Assembly (NCBI RefSeq): GCF_002105555.1
Contig: NZ_CP020612.1
Coordinates: forward strand, 2,410,001-2,474,000
Source: Paracoccus contaminans
Lineage (GTDB): Bacteria; Pseudomonadota; Alphaproteobacteria; Rhodobacterales; Rhodobacteraceae
Reading direction: 5' to 3'
Length of the DNA stretch: 64,000 bases
A program made the position numbers and the translations under genes. The notes below the pieces were generated by a model that saw only the letters and a program-made list of their open reading frames with translations, had not been told where the DNA came from and made no database searches. This document shows, piece after piece, positions 53,754-61,812 of this stretch (position 1 is its first letter; every line of letters begins with the position of its first letter).

Positions 53754-55001
53754 TCGCGCCGTCGCCGCTGACCAGATACTTGAAGCTGGTCAGCTGTTCG
53801 GCCCCGACGGGGCCGCGCGCATGCAGCTTGCCGGTGGCGATGCCGATCTCGGCCCCCATGCCGAATTCGCCCCCGTCAGCGAACTGGGTCGAGGCGTTGC
53901 GCATCAGGATCGCGCTGTCGAGCCGCTGCATGAAGCGTTCGGCAGCCGCATCGTCTTCCGTCAGGATCGCCTCGGTATGGCCCGAGCCATGGGCGCGGAT
54001 ATGGGCGATCGCCTCGTCAACGCCGTCAACCAGCCGAACGGCGATGATCATGTCAAGAAACTCGCGGCCGAAATCCTCGGGGCAGGCGCGGACAGTGCCG
54101 GGGATGTCGGCAAGCGCGCCATCCGCCCGCACCTCGACGCCTGCCGCAAGCAGGTCGTCGATCAGCACATCGCCGTGGCGCTCGCGGAAGCGCCGGTCGA
54201 TCAGCAGGCATTCGGCCGCGCCGCAGATGCCGGTGCGGCGGGTCTTGGCGTTCAGCACCACCCGGCGCGCCTTGTCCAGGTCGGCATCGCCATCGGCATA
54301 GACATGGCAGATCCCCTCCAGGTGGGCAAAGACGGGCACTCGCGCCTCGGCCTGCACCAGCCCGACAAGGCCCTTGCCGCCGCGCGGAATGATGACGTCG
54401 ATCAGCCCCTGCGCCCGCAGCATCGCCGCAACCGCCGCCCGGTCGCGGATCGGCACGATCTGGATCGCCGCCTCAGGCAGGCCGGCCTGCCGCAGGCCCT
54501 GCACCATGCAGGCATGGATCGCGGCCGAGGAATGGATGCTGTCCGTCCCCCGCGCAGGATCACCGCATTGCCCGATTTCAGCGCCAGCGCCCCGGCATCG
54601 GCGGTAACGTTCGGGCGGCTTTCATAGATCACGCCCAGAACGCCGATGGGGGTGGCCACGCGCCGGATATGCAGCCCGTTCGGCCGGTCCCATTGCGCCA
54701 GCACGCGGCCCACCGGGTCGGGCTGGCCGGCCACGGCACGCACCCCATCGGCGATGGCGCGGATGCGCCCGGCGTCAAGCCGCAGGCGGTCAGTCATCGC
54801 CGCCGACAGTCCCTTTTCGCGGGCATAGGCCAGATCCTCGGCATTGGCGTGCAGGATCGCATCCCCGGCCGCGGCGATCGCATCAGCGGCCCCGATCAGG
54901 GCCGCATGCTTGCGCTCGGCCGGGGCAAAGGCCAGCGCGGCGGCGGCGTCTCGGGCAGCAGCGCCCATGCGGGCGATCAGGTCATCGGCGGTTTCTGTCA
55001 T
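53743..55001 (-). pseudogene. proA: Gamma-glutamyl phosphate reductase gene, interrupted by an apparent -1 frameshift
   Basis: ProA reduces gamma-glutamyl phosphate to the semialdehyde in proline synthesis. The first frame, from ATG 55001 (AGGAAAGGACC upstream), runs [20 protein letters not shown] to [13 protein letters not shown]. At the G5 run (C5 on the plus strand, 54547-54551) the frame shifts; one more G would continue as [16 protein letters not shown] and into [19 protein letters not shown], then to the intact C-terminus at 53743. Corrected length is 419 residues, matching the family. The catalytic Cys region ([14 protein letters not shown]) is present. A technical single-base error is the simplest reading because loss would make the strain a proline auxotroph unless bypassed. 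Confidence 0.9.
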
Positions 55002-55271
55002 GGTCCTTTCCTGCGGCGGCGCCGCTATAGGGGCGTCAGCGGGGCCTGCCCAAGCCATGCGGCGCCTTGAAACCCTGGGGCGCAGCCAAGGTTGGCCGAT
55101 TGCGACCTGGGCGGTGCAAACGGCAGGCGGGGCCGATGATCCGCCGGAAACTGCCTTCGTTCAGGTGATGAATCGTCCGCATCAGACAGCCCCTGCGAGC
55201 GTTCCAGCCTGCCATGGCGGCAATGGAAACGAAAGATGGGGCAGCGAAAATTTGGCTGCGTCCGGTCATGC

Positions 55272-55600
55272 ATGGGGGATTAAGTCCCAGGCTTCTGTTG
55301 CCAGGCGCCTGGGGGCCCCGCCTGCCGCGGCTAAGCGACAGGGCTTAGGTTTCGGTTACCCGAGCTGCTTACGCAGCCAGAGCCACCGGAGCACGGTTGT
55401 CGTTGGCAACTGTACTTTTTGCACCGATAACGGTGGTAGCTCACCGAGACAAAGCAAACAGCTTTAGACGTTTGTCGATCCTGTTTCGGCCCCATTTTCC
55501 CCCAACGAGGGTGGTCTGGTGGAGCCGCCGGGTACCGCCCCCGGGTCCAATCCGCTTATTACCTGCGCGTTTATGCCCATAGTCCGGGTTGCCCCGGACG
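55272..55600 (-). ncRNA. ssrA: Transfer-messenger RNA, two-piece circularly permuted type
   Basis: Reading on the minus strand, the acceptor piece ends GGCGGCTCCACCA (CCA end at 55517), a short spacer follows, and the coding piece begins GGGGCCGAAACAGGATCGAC at 55493. GGGGCCG and CGGCTCC form the 7-bp acceptor stem with a G-U at the third pair, the alanine identity. The tag frame at 55407-55372 encodes ANDNRAPVALAA followed by TAA. This order (3' half first, then 5' half) is the alphaproteobacterial permuted gene. Outer ends are approximate; CCCAGGC/GCCTGGG near the low end may be a terminal helix or terminator. It frees stalled ribosomes. Confidence 0.95.
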
Positions 55601-55605
55601 GGTTC

Positions 55606-55634
55606 AATCTAGGACCGCCTGCGCCGCTGCGCAA
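55606..55634 (-). promoter_or_regulatory. Likely ssrA promoter
   Basis: On the minus strand TTGCGC (55634-55629) and TAGATT (55611-55606) are separated by 17 bp, and transcription would begin near 55600, matching the expected 5' end of the permuted tmRNA precursor. The -35 keeps the TTG that dominates Rhodobacterales promoters. Confidence 0.55.
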
Positions 55635-55725
55635 GCCCGTCCGCCGATGTCCTTTTGTGCTTGCCTCGGACCGGCAGGATGGCCAGCCTGCGCGGCAAAT
55701 GCCAAAGGCATGCGAGGGATCCGAG

Positions 55726-56403
55726 GTGAATCAGTCAACGCCCCATGAGCGCGGGAATGAAACGACCGGCGCAGGCGACACGGGCCTGACTGGCACGGGC
55801 CTGATTGGCACTGGCCTGACCGATACGGGCCTGGCCGACCGTCTGCTGTCCGCCATCGAGGATCACGTCCTGCCGCTGACGCGCCAGGGCGTCGCCCAGG
55901 GCAACAAGATCTTTGGCGCGGCGGTGCTGCGCAAGTCGGATGGCAGCGTGGTCCTTGCCGCCACCAACAATGAAACCGACAATCCCCTGTGGCATGGCGA
56001 GGTTCACCTGCTGAAGCTGCTGCACGAAATGGATGATCCGCCGCCGCCCGCCCATCTGATCTTCCTGTCCACGCACGAGCCATGCTCGATGTGCCTGTCG
56101 GCAATCACCTGGGCGGGGTTCGACAACTTCTTTGATTTCTTCACCCATGAGGACAGCCGCGACAGCTTTGCGATCCCCCATGACCTGAAGATCCTCAAGG
56201 AGGTGTTCACCCTCGAACCCGGCGGCTATCGGCGGCGCAATGCCTATTGGCAGGCCCGCTCGGTCGCCGAGGTCATCGCAGGGGCTGATCCCTCGGCGCG
56301 GCCCGCCTTGCACCAGCGGGCGGCGGCGATTGCGGCCGAATACGGCCGGCTGTCAGAACAATATCAGGCGGGCAAGGCGGATAACGACATTCCGCTGAAC
56401 TGA
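55726..56403 (+). CDS. Cytidine/deoxycytidylate-type nucleoside deaminase family protein
   Basis: The product (225 residues from GTG 55726) has the zinc motif WHGEVHLLKLL (His90, Glu92) and EPCSMCLSAI (Cys120, Cys123), the full CDA-superfamily site. The C-terminus (SARPALHQRAAAIAAEYGRL) is helical. The start is uncertain: the open frame reaches 55519 but there overlaps ssrA and its promoter; GTG 55726 has GAGGG upstream and an ATG at 55699 is also possible. The N-terminal 18-38 region is a four-fold Thr-Gly-Leu repeat. The substrate (cytosine, guanine, or a pterin-like base) cannot be told from sequence. Confidence 0.82.
   Translation: MNQSTPHERGNETTGAGDTGLTGTGLIGTGLTDTGLADRLLSAIEDHVLPLTRQGVAQGNKIFGAAVLRKSDGSVVLAATNNETDNPLWHGEVHLLKLLHEMDDPPPPAHLIFLSTHEPCSMCLSAITWAGFDNFFDFFTHEDSRDSFAIPHDLKILKEVFTLEPGGYRRRNAYWQARSVAEVIAGADPSARPALHQRAAAIAAEYGRLSEQYQAGKADNDIPLN
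55780..55839 (+). repeat. Four-copy 15-bp tandem repeat inside the deaminase gene
   Basis: Units ACGGGCCTGACTGGC, ACGGGCCTGATTGGC, ACTGGCCTGACCGAT and ACGGGCCTGGCCGAC follow one another exactly, each encoding T-G-L-x-(G/D). The repeat is a multiple of three, so copy-number change would keep the frame. It lies before the catalytic domain. Confidence 0.9.
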
Positions 56404-56472
56404 AAGGGGCAGGGGCGGCTACCCGCGCACCGGGCGTTTGCGCCCCGTCACCACGCCGGGGCGCCCCGTGCC

Positions 56473-56886
56473 TCAGTCTTTCCAGTCGATGATCATCTGG
56501 GTCTGCGTCACCACGGCGGCAGGCTTGCCGTCGCCGCGCGTGATCGTCGTCTGCCAGACCATGGTTGTGCGCCCCTTGTGCAGCGGGATGGCGCTGGCCG
56601 TCGCGGTGTCGCCGATGCGGATCGGGCGCAGAAAGTTGGTCTTGCTTTCGATCGTGGTCGTCGTCTTGCCTTCGGGAAGGTTGATGATCGTCGCCGTTCC
56701 CCCCAGATTGTCGGCCAGCGCCATGATCGCACCGCCATGCATGACGCCGTTCCGGTTTGCGTGATCCGGCGTCACGGCCATCTGGGCCACCACCGCATCG
56801 GGGCTGACCGATACCAGCCGAAAGCCCAGCAGCCGCGCAAAGTCGGGCTGGTCGAAAGCGATGCGTTCCTGTTCGTCACGGTCCAT
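56473..56886 (-). CDS. PaaI-family hotdog thioesterase
   Basis: The 137-residue protein has the hotdog signature GVMHGGAIMALADNLGGTA with HGG and the catalytic-site acidic Asp, plus TTTIESKTNFLRPI. PaaI-type thioesterases release CoA from aromatic or medium-chain acyl-CoAs. The substrate is unknown. The 5' end follows GCACGCCGATG without a clear Shine-Dalgarno. It is 61 bp downstream of the TRAP-type binding-protein gene start region on the same strand order, but probably separate. Confidence 0.88.
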   Translation of the reverse strand: MDRDEQERIAFDQPDFARLLGFRLVSVSPDAVVAQMAVTPDHANRNGVMHGGAIMALADNLGGTATIINLPEGKTTTTIESKTNFLRPIRIGDTATASAIPLHKGRTTMVWQTTITRGDGKPAAVVTQTQMIIDWKD

Positions 56887-56947
56887 CGGCGTGCCTTTCT
56901 TGCCAAGGGCATGGCAGGGAAGGGCGCCCCTGCCATGCCGGTGCCGG

Positions 56948-58087
56948 TCAGTTCTTGGGCGCCTCGGCCGGGGCCGCGGCGGCCCCTGCCGCCCCTGCCG
57001 CCAAGGCCGCCGCCTGGGCCGAGTTCACATAGTCATAGGGCAGTTCCGCCACCCGCAGCCATTGCTGCTGCCTGGCCCAATAGGCCGACCAGCTTTCATA
57101 GATCTTGCGGAAATTCTCGTTGGACGCGGCATATTCGTCATACAGCTTGCGCGATTCGGTGAAGGCTGCGGCCAGAACGTCGTCGGGGAAGGCATGGACC
57201 TGCGCGCCCTCGGCCACCAGCCGCAGCAGCGCATCGGGGTTGCCGTTGTCATAGCGGGCGATGCAATGGCTCATCGCCTCGGAACAGGCGGCCTCCAGCG
57301 CGGCCTGGTAATGCTTGGGCAGCGCGTTCCACTTGTCGAGGTTGATATACAGCCCGACATTGGCCGTCCCTTCCCACCAGCCGGGATAGTAGTAATGCTG
57401 CGCCACCTTCTGAAAGCCCAGCTTTTCGTCGTCGAAGGGGCCGGAAAACTCGGCCGCGTCAATGGTGCCGCGCTCCAGCGCGGCATAGATGTCGCCGCCG
57501 GCGATCTGCTGGGGCACCACGCCCAGGCGTTGCAGGATCGTCCCACCCAGCCCGGCGATGCGCAGCTTGAGGCCCTTGAGATCATCGAGCGACTTGATTT
57601 CCTTACGATACCAGCCCCCCATCTGCGCGCCGGTATTGCCCGAGGGGATCGACACCAGGTTCGACTTGGCGACGAATTCGTTCACCAGTTCGCGCCCGCC
57701 GCCGTAATACAGCCAGGCGATCGTCTGGCGGGTATTCATGCCGAAGGGCAGCGAGGTGTCGAAGGCCCAGGTCGGGTCCGCCCCGATCTTGAAGCTGCCC
57801 AGTGAATGGGCGCATTCGACGGTGCCGTCGCTGACTGCGTCGATCGCCTGCAGGCCGGGCACGATTTCGCCCGCCGCGAAGGGCTGGATCTGAAAGCCGC
57901 CATCGGTGATCTCGGCGATGCGGCGCGACACCTGTTCGGAAATGCCCCACAGCGTCGAAAGGCTTTTGGGATAGCTCGACGCAAGGCGCCAGGTGACGCT
58001 GGGCTGCCCCTGCGCCAGGGCAGGCGCGGCCAGCATGGCGGCGGCGCTGCCGATCCCGGCGGTGGACAGGAAGTTGCGGCGTTTCAT
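56948..58087 (-). CDS. TRAP-type transporter substrate-binding protein (DctP family)
   Basis: The 379-residue exported protein starts MKRRNFLSTAGIGSAAAMLA, a twin-arginine signal (RRNFL). The DctP/TakP fold features are ASSYPKSLSTLWGISEQVS, the ligand Arg region DLKGLKLRIAGLGG and AAEFSGPFDDEKLGFQK, all typical of TakP-like alpha-keto-acid-binding proteins. The C-terminus is Ala-rich. AGAGGAACC precedes the ATG. No dctQ or dctM membrane subunits are adjacent, so it is an orphan receptor here. Confidence 0.88.
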   Translation of the reverse strand: MKRRNFLSTAGIGSAAAMLAAPALAQGQPSVTWRLASSYPKSLSTLWGISEQVSRRIAEITDGGFQIQPFAAGEIVPGLQAIDAVSDGTVECAHSLGSFKIGADPTWAFDTSLPFGMNTRQTIAWLYYGGGRELVNEFVAKSNLVSIPSGNTGAQMGGWYRKEIKSLDDLKGLKLRIAGLGGTILQRLGVVPQQIAGGDIYAALERGTIDAAEFSGPFDDEKLGFQKVAQHYYYPGWWEGTANVGLYINLDKWNALPKHYQAALEAACSEAMSHCIARYDNGNPDALLRLVAEGAQVHAFPDDVLAAAFTESRKLYDEYAASNENFRKIYESWSAYWARQQQWLRVAELPYDYVNSAQAAALAAGAAGAAAAPAEAPKN

Positions 58088-58199
58088 GGGACGGTTCCTC
58101 TTTTGCAGTGAACGGCATGGCCGGCAGGATTGGGGCCGGCCCATGGCAAACCGGGCGGCACGGGGCCGCGCCACCCGACTTGCCCGAAAGGGGTGGGCC

Positions 58200-59243
58200 T
58201 TAGAACCCGGCCTTGATCTTTTCGAATTCGGCCAGTTGCCGTTCGCGCTGCGCGGGATCGTTGGGGGTCTGCGACAGCACCGGCCCGCCGGTTTCCGACA
58301 GGCCCGCCTTGACGCGGGGATCGTCCGCGATGCTGGCCAGCGCCTTGGCATTGGTGGGGCCATAGCCGATCGTGTCCAGCAGACCCTTGGCCGAGCCCAC
58401 GTCCAGCCAGGCGTTGATGAAGTCATAGGCGCGGTTTTCGTCGCCCGGACCGTCCTTGAGGTTCACGAAACCGCAAAAGAAGGTGGACGAGCCTTCCTTG
58501 GCCGCGCGCTGAAAGCCGACGGGATAGCCTTCCTTCTGCAGGATCGGCAGCACGTCGTTCCAGGACCAGGCGACATCCACCGTGCCCGAGGCCATCAGCT
58601 GCGCTTCTTCGGCCGGATCGGCCCAATAGGCGGCCACGTTCTTATGCGCGGCGCGCAGCCAGTCGGCGGCGGCCTTGAACTGTTCGTCCGTGACCTGGGT
58701 CCAGTCGGTCACGCCCGTCGCCAGATAGGCCAGCGCCCAGACATCATCGGCCGAATCAGGCAGGGTGGTGCGCCCCTGATACGCCGGATTGACAAATATC
58801 TGCAGCGTCGCGACATCCTCGGCCGGAACGCTTTGGGTGTTATAGGCGATCGCGGCCGAGCCGAAATCGGTCGGGATATACCAAACTCCGCCGTCATCCT
58901 TGAACACGGGCGAGTTCAGGAAGCGCGGCGCGATATCGGCAAGGGCGGTGATGCGCGCGGGATCCCAAGGCTCGATCAGGCCCTTGTCGCGGTATTTCGA
59001 CACCATCTGGCTGCACGGATGGGCCACATCGGCCTTAAAGCCCGAGGCGAGCTTCTGATAGGCTTCGTCATCGTCGCCATACAGGGCAAAGGTGGGGCTG
59101 TCGCCGTGCTTATCCACATAGCTCTGGAACAGCACCGGCTCCTCGAAGCCTGCCCAGTCAAAGACCGTCAGGTTCTTGTCGGCGGCAAAGGCGGTCATGG
59201 GAACAAGCGTCAGCGCGAGCGCCGTCGAACGCAGGAAGGTCAA
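58200..59243 (-). CDS. PotD/F-like periplasmic polyamine-binding protein with a TTG start
   Basis: The 347-residue protein has a signal peptide (LTFLRSTALALTLVPMTAFA) and the mature start NLTVFDWAGFEEPVLFQSYV, typical of spermidine/putrescine-binding proteins, with DVAHPCSQMVSKYRDKGLIE and GTVDVAWSWNDVL later. The start is TTG at 59243: GGAGG lies 7 nt before it and no ATG gives a complete signal peptide. ABC permease and ATPase genes are not adjacent. It is divergent from the MTA/SAH nucleosidase gene, and MTA is a by-product of polyamine synthesis, but that link is inference. Confidence 0.85.
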   Translation of the reverse strand: MTFLRSTALALTLVPMTAFAADKNLTVFDWAGFEEPVLFQSYVDKHGDSPTFALYGDDDEAYQKLASGFKADVAHPCSQMVSKYRDKGLIEPWDPARITALADIAPRFLNSPVFKDDGGVWYIPTDFGSAAIAYNTQSVPAEDVATLQIFVNPAYQGRTTLPDSADDVWALAYLATGVTDWTQVTDEQFKAAADWLRAAHKNVAAYWADPAEEAQLMASGTVDVAWSWNDVLPILQKEGYPVGFQRAAKEGSSTFFCGFVNLKDGPGDENRAYDFINAWLDVGSAKGLLDTIGYGPTNAKALASIADDPRVKAGLSETGGPVLSQTPNDPAQRERQLAEFEKIKAGF

Positions 59244-59354
59244 GGCTGGTCCTCCGAGATTGGCCGTCGACCGGACGCTAGCCGCCGGGCAGCCGGGGGG
59301 CAAGTCACCGTGGCGTGCTGCCTGCATCGCGGATGCTTGCGCCCGCCCGCCCAA

Positions 59355-59386
59355 GGGGGGAAACCCCCCGTATGAATAAAGGGGGG
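59355..59386 (+). promoter_or_regulatory. Two mutually exclusive G6/C6 hairpins over the nucleosidase ribosome site
   Basis: GGGGGG (59355-59360), AAA, CCCCCC (59364-59369) can form a tight hairpin. The same C6 can pair with GGGGGG at 59381-59386 across an 11-nt loop. The second G6 is the Shine-Dalgarno of the downstream gene, 8 nt before its ATG at 59395. Only one pairing can exist at a time, giving an on/off arrangement. Whether it is used is unknown; the runs could also be chance. Confidence 0.5.
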
Positions 59387-59394
59387 CGAGCTTG

Positions 59395-60039
59395 ATGCAG
59401 CAGCATGATGCAGGGCAGCCGCAGGGCGGATCAGGTCGGCTGGGCGGGCGCGATGTGCTGTTCGTCATGGCCGTTTCCGCCGAATACGGGCCGGCGCTTT
59501 CCGCCCGCATCGCGCCCCTGATGACCGGCGTCGGCCCGGTCGAGGCGGCGCTGGTGACCTCGGCGGCGTTGGCCCGGATGGCGGATGCGGGGCGGCTGCC
59601 TGACCTGGCGATCTGCCTTGGCAGCGCCGGATCGCGCGATCTGGTGCAAGGGGCGGTCTATCAGGCCTCCTCGGTTTCCTATCGGGACATGGACGCCTCG
59701 GCCCTGGGATTTGCGCGCGGTGTCACGCCGCTGTCCGGCCTGCCGGCTCAACTGCCGCTGATGACGGTGCCGGGGCTGCCTTGCGCCACGCTGTCCACGG
59801 GGGCGGCCGTCATCTCGGGGCCGGGCTATGACGGGATCGACGCGCAGATGGTGGACATGGAAACCTGGGCCGTCGCCCGCGCCTGCATGGCCCATGGGGT
59901 GCCGCTGATCGGGCTGCGCGGCATTTCCGACGGGGCCGCGCCGCTGGGCGGGATGATGGACTGGATGCGCTATCTGGACGTGATCGACCGGCGCCTGGCC
60001 GAGGCGCTGGATGTCGTCGCCGCCGGGCTGGCGGGCTGA
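59395..60039 (+). CDS. 5'-methylthioadenosine/S-adenosylhomocysteine nucleosidase-like protein
   Basis: The 214-residue protein has the MTA/SAH nucleosidase layout: VLFVMAVSAEYGPAL, LMTGVGPVEAALVTSAAL (GVG), AICLGSAGS, the conserved acidic MVDMETWAVARAC and the LRGISDGA catalytic Asp region. The hydrolysed substrate should be MTA or SAH, recycling SAM by-products. It is shorter in the N-terminal segment than E. coli Pfs (232). The start at 59395 is preferred over TTG 59392 because of the G6 Shine-Dalgarno spacing. It is convergent with the thioredoxin-reductase-like gene. Confidence 0.88.
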   Translation: MQQHDAGQPQGGSGRLGGRDVLFVMAVSAEYGPALSARIAPLMTGVGPVEAALVTSAALARMADAGRLPDLAICLGSAGSRDLVQGAVYQASSVSYRDMDASALGFARGVTPLSGLPAQLPLMTVPGLPCATLSTGAAVISGPGYDGIDAQMVDMETWAVARACMAHGVPLIGLRGISDGAAPLGGMMDWMRYLDVIDRRLAEALDVVAAGLAG

Positions 60040-60045
60040 GCAGGC

Positions 60046-61008
60046 TCAGTCCTCCAGCGTCTGCCCGTCGCGGGCGCGCAGGTCATTGTGGATCGCCACC
60101 GCCGCCCGCGCCCCGGTGCCCATGGCGACGCTGATCTGGTCCAGCCCCTCGACCGCATCGCCGGCCGCATAGATGCCGGGGATGTTGGTGCGCTGATGCG
60201 GGTCGGTTTCAAAGCACTGCCCGCCGGCCAGGGCAGTCCCCAGATCCTTGCCGAGCGCGTTACGGGTATGAGAGCCAAGCGCGGCATACAGCGTATCGAC
60301 CGTCACCGTCCCCCCGTCTGCCAGCGTCAGCGTCACCGCAGCCTCGCCGAAGGAAAAGGCGGAGACGGGTGCCTCGATGATGCGGATGCCGGCCGCCTCG
60401 GCCTGCGCCCGCTCGTCAGCGGTCAGCGCCTCGCCGGTCAGCGACAGCAGCGTGATCTGCGGGCTGTAGGTCAGCAGGAACAGCGCCTCGGCCAGACCGT
60501 GCCGGTTGCCGCCCAGAACCCCGATCCGGCGGCCCGTCTGTTCGAAGCCGTCGCAGATCGGGCAATAGCGCAGCAGGCCGCGGGCCACCGCGTCGGCATG
60601 GACCGCCTCGTCCAGCGGCGGGCGGTGGTTGACCACCCCCGTAGCCAGCAGGACCGCGCGGGCGCAGAAGGCGCCGGCGGTGGTGTCGGCGGCAAATAGC
60701 GCGCCCTCGGGGCGGATGCCGCTGACCTCGCCCGCCAGCAGCCGCGCCCCGTATTCGCGGGCCTGCGCGGCCATGTTGTCCAGCAGGTCGGTGCCGACGA
60801 TCCCGCCCGGATAGCCCGCCTGGTTGCGCGCGCGGGGGATCATCCGGGTGCGTCCCTGCCCGCCATCCACGATCACCACGCTGCGCCGGAAACGGGCCAG
60901 ATAGATCGCCGCCGTCAATCCGGCAGGCCCGCCGCCCACGATCAGGCAGTCGATCGGCCCGGGCCGGCCCGGCTGCTCGCCATCGTCCGAGGAAAGATGA
61001 TCCGCCAT
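60046..61008 (-). CDS. Thioredoxin-reductase-like FAD/NAD(P)H oxidoreductase
   Basis: The 320-residue flavoprotein has the FAD motif CLIVGGGPAGLTAAIYLARF (residues 21-40), a redox-like CPIC pair near residues 149-152 in LLRYCPICDGFEQTG, and a second nucleotide-binding GRRIGVLGGNRHGLAEA. The FAD C-terminal motif TNIPGIYAAGDAVEG follows. The cysteine pair fits thioredoxin reductase, but the partner protein is unknown and the clade resembles stand-alone TrxB-like enzymes. It starts 4 nt after the SDR gene, suggesting co-transcription. Confidence 0.88.
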   Translation of the reverse strand: MADHLSSDDGEQPGRPGPIDCLIVGGGPAGLTAAIYLARFRRSVVIVDGGQGRTRMIPRARNQAGYPGGIVGTDLLDNMAAQAREYGARLLAGEVSGIRPEGALFAADTTAGAFCARAVLLATGVVNHRPPLDEAVHADAVARGLLRYCPICDGFEQTGRRIGVLGGNRHGLAEALFLLTYSPQITLLSLTGEALTADERAQAEAAGIRIIEAPVSAFSFGEAAVTLTLADGGTVTVDTLYAALGSHTRNALGKDLGTALAGGQCFETDPHQRTNIPGIYAAGDAVEGLDQISVAMGTGARAAVAIHNDLRARDGQTLED

Positions 61009-61012
61009 CGCC

Positions 61013-61744
61013 TCACCGCATCCGCAGCGCGCCATCAAGGCGGATCGTCTCGCCATTGAGATAGCCGTTCTCGACGATGAAGGCGGCTGTGCGGGCGAAT
61101 TCCTCGGGATCGCCCAGCCGCCGGGGGCTGGTCACCTCGGCCGCAAGGCCGTCCTGCACCTCGGCCGGCAGGCCGCGCAGCATCGGCGTGGCAAAGATGC
61201 CGGGCGCGATGGCGCAGACCCGGATCGCATTGCGCGCCAGATCGCGCGCAAGGGGCAATGTCATGCCGGCGATCCCCGCCTTGGACGCCGCATAGGCGGC
61301 CTGCCCGGCCTGCCCGTCGAAGGCGGCGATCGAGGCGGTGTTCACGATGACGCCGTTGTCTTCGGCCCGCCCGTTGCGCGCCATTTCGCCGGCGGCCAGC
61401 CGCAGCACGTTGAAGCTGCCGATCAGATTGATCTCGATGGTGCGGCGGAAGCTGTCCAGCCGGTGCGCACCCTCGCGCCCCAGGGTCTTTTCCCCGATGA
61501 CGATCCCGGCGCAGTTCACGCAGACATCGATGCCGCCCATGCGGTCGACCGCAAAAGCGATGGCCGCCGCGACCGAAGCCTCATCGGTCACATCGGCGCG
61601 CACGCAATGGGCCGGCCCGCCGCCTGCGTCGTCCCTGTCGAGGATGGTGACCGATGCGCCGCGGGCAAGGAAATGGGCGGCTGTCGCGGCCCCCAGCCCC
61701 GAAGCGCCGCCGGTCACGATGACACGGGCATCCTGCAACTGCAC
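61013..61744 (-). CDS. Short-chain dehydrogenase, 3-hydroxyacyl-CoA dehydrogenase type II-like
   Basis: The 243-residue SDR has TGGASGLGAATAAHF (NAD-binding), NCAGI, the catalytic Ser-Tyr-Lys in NTASIAAFDGQAGQAAYAAS followed by Lys, and the APGIFATPML strand. The late ENGYLNGETIRLDGALRMR matches HSD17B10-like enzymes that oxidise short-chain 3-hydroxyacyl-CoAs or steroids. It leads a two-gene set with the TrxR-like gene. The substrate is not certain. Confidence 0.91.
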   Translation of the reverse strand: MQLQDARVIVTGGASGLGAATAAHFLARGASVTILDRDDAGGGPAHCVRADVTDEASVAAAIAFAVDRMGGIDVCVNCAGIVIGEKTLGREGAHRLDSFRRTIEINLIGSFNVLRLAAGEMARNGRAEDNGVIVNTASIAAFDGQAGQAAYAASKAGIAGMTLPLARDLARNAIRVCAIAPGIFATPMLRGLPAEVQDGLAAEVTSPRRLGDPEEFARTAAFIVENGYLNGETIRLDGALRMR

Positions 61745-61812
61745 GGGCGGCCTCCCTCTCTGTCCTGCGCTGGCCAGAGGCTAGGCTGGCGCGCGCGGCG
61801 GCGCAAGCGCCC

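Noticed and set aside
55519-55725. 5' extension of the deaminase open frame
   Set aside because: It overlaps the tmRNA acceptor end and its promoter, and the peptide is not deaminase-like. GTG 55726 or ATG 55699 is more likely.
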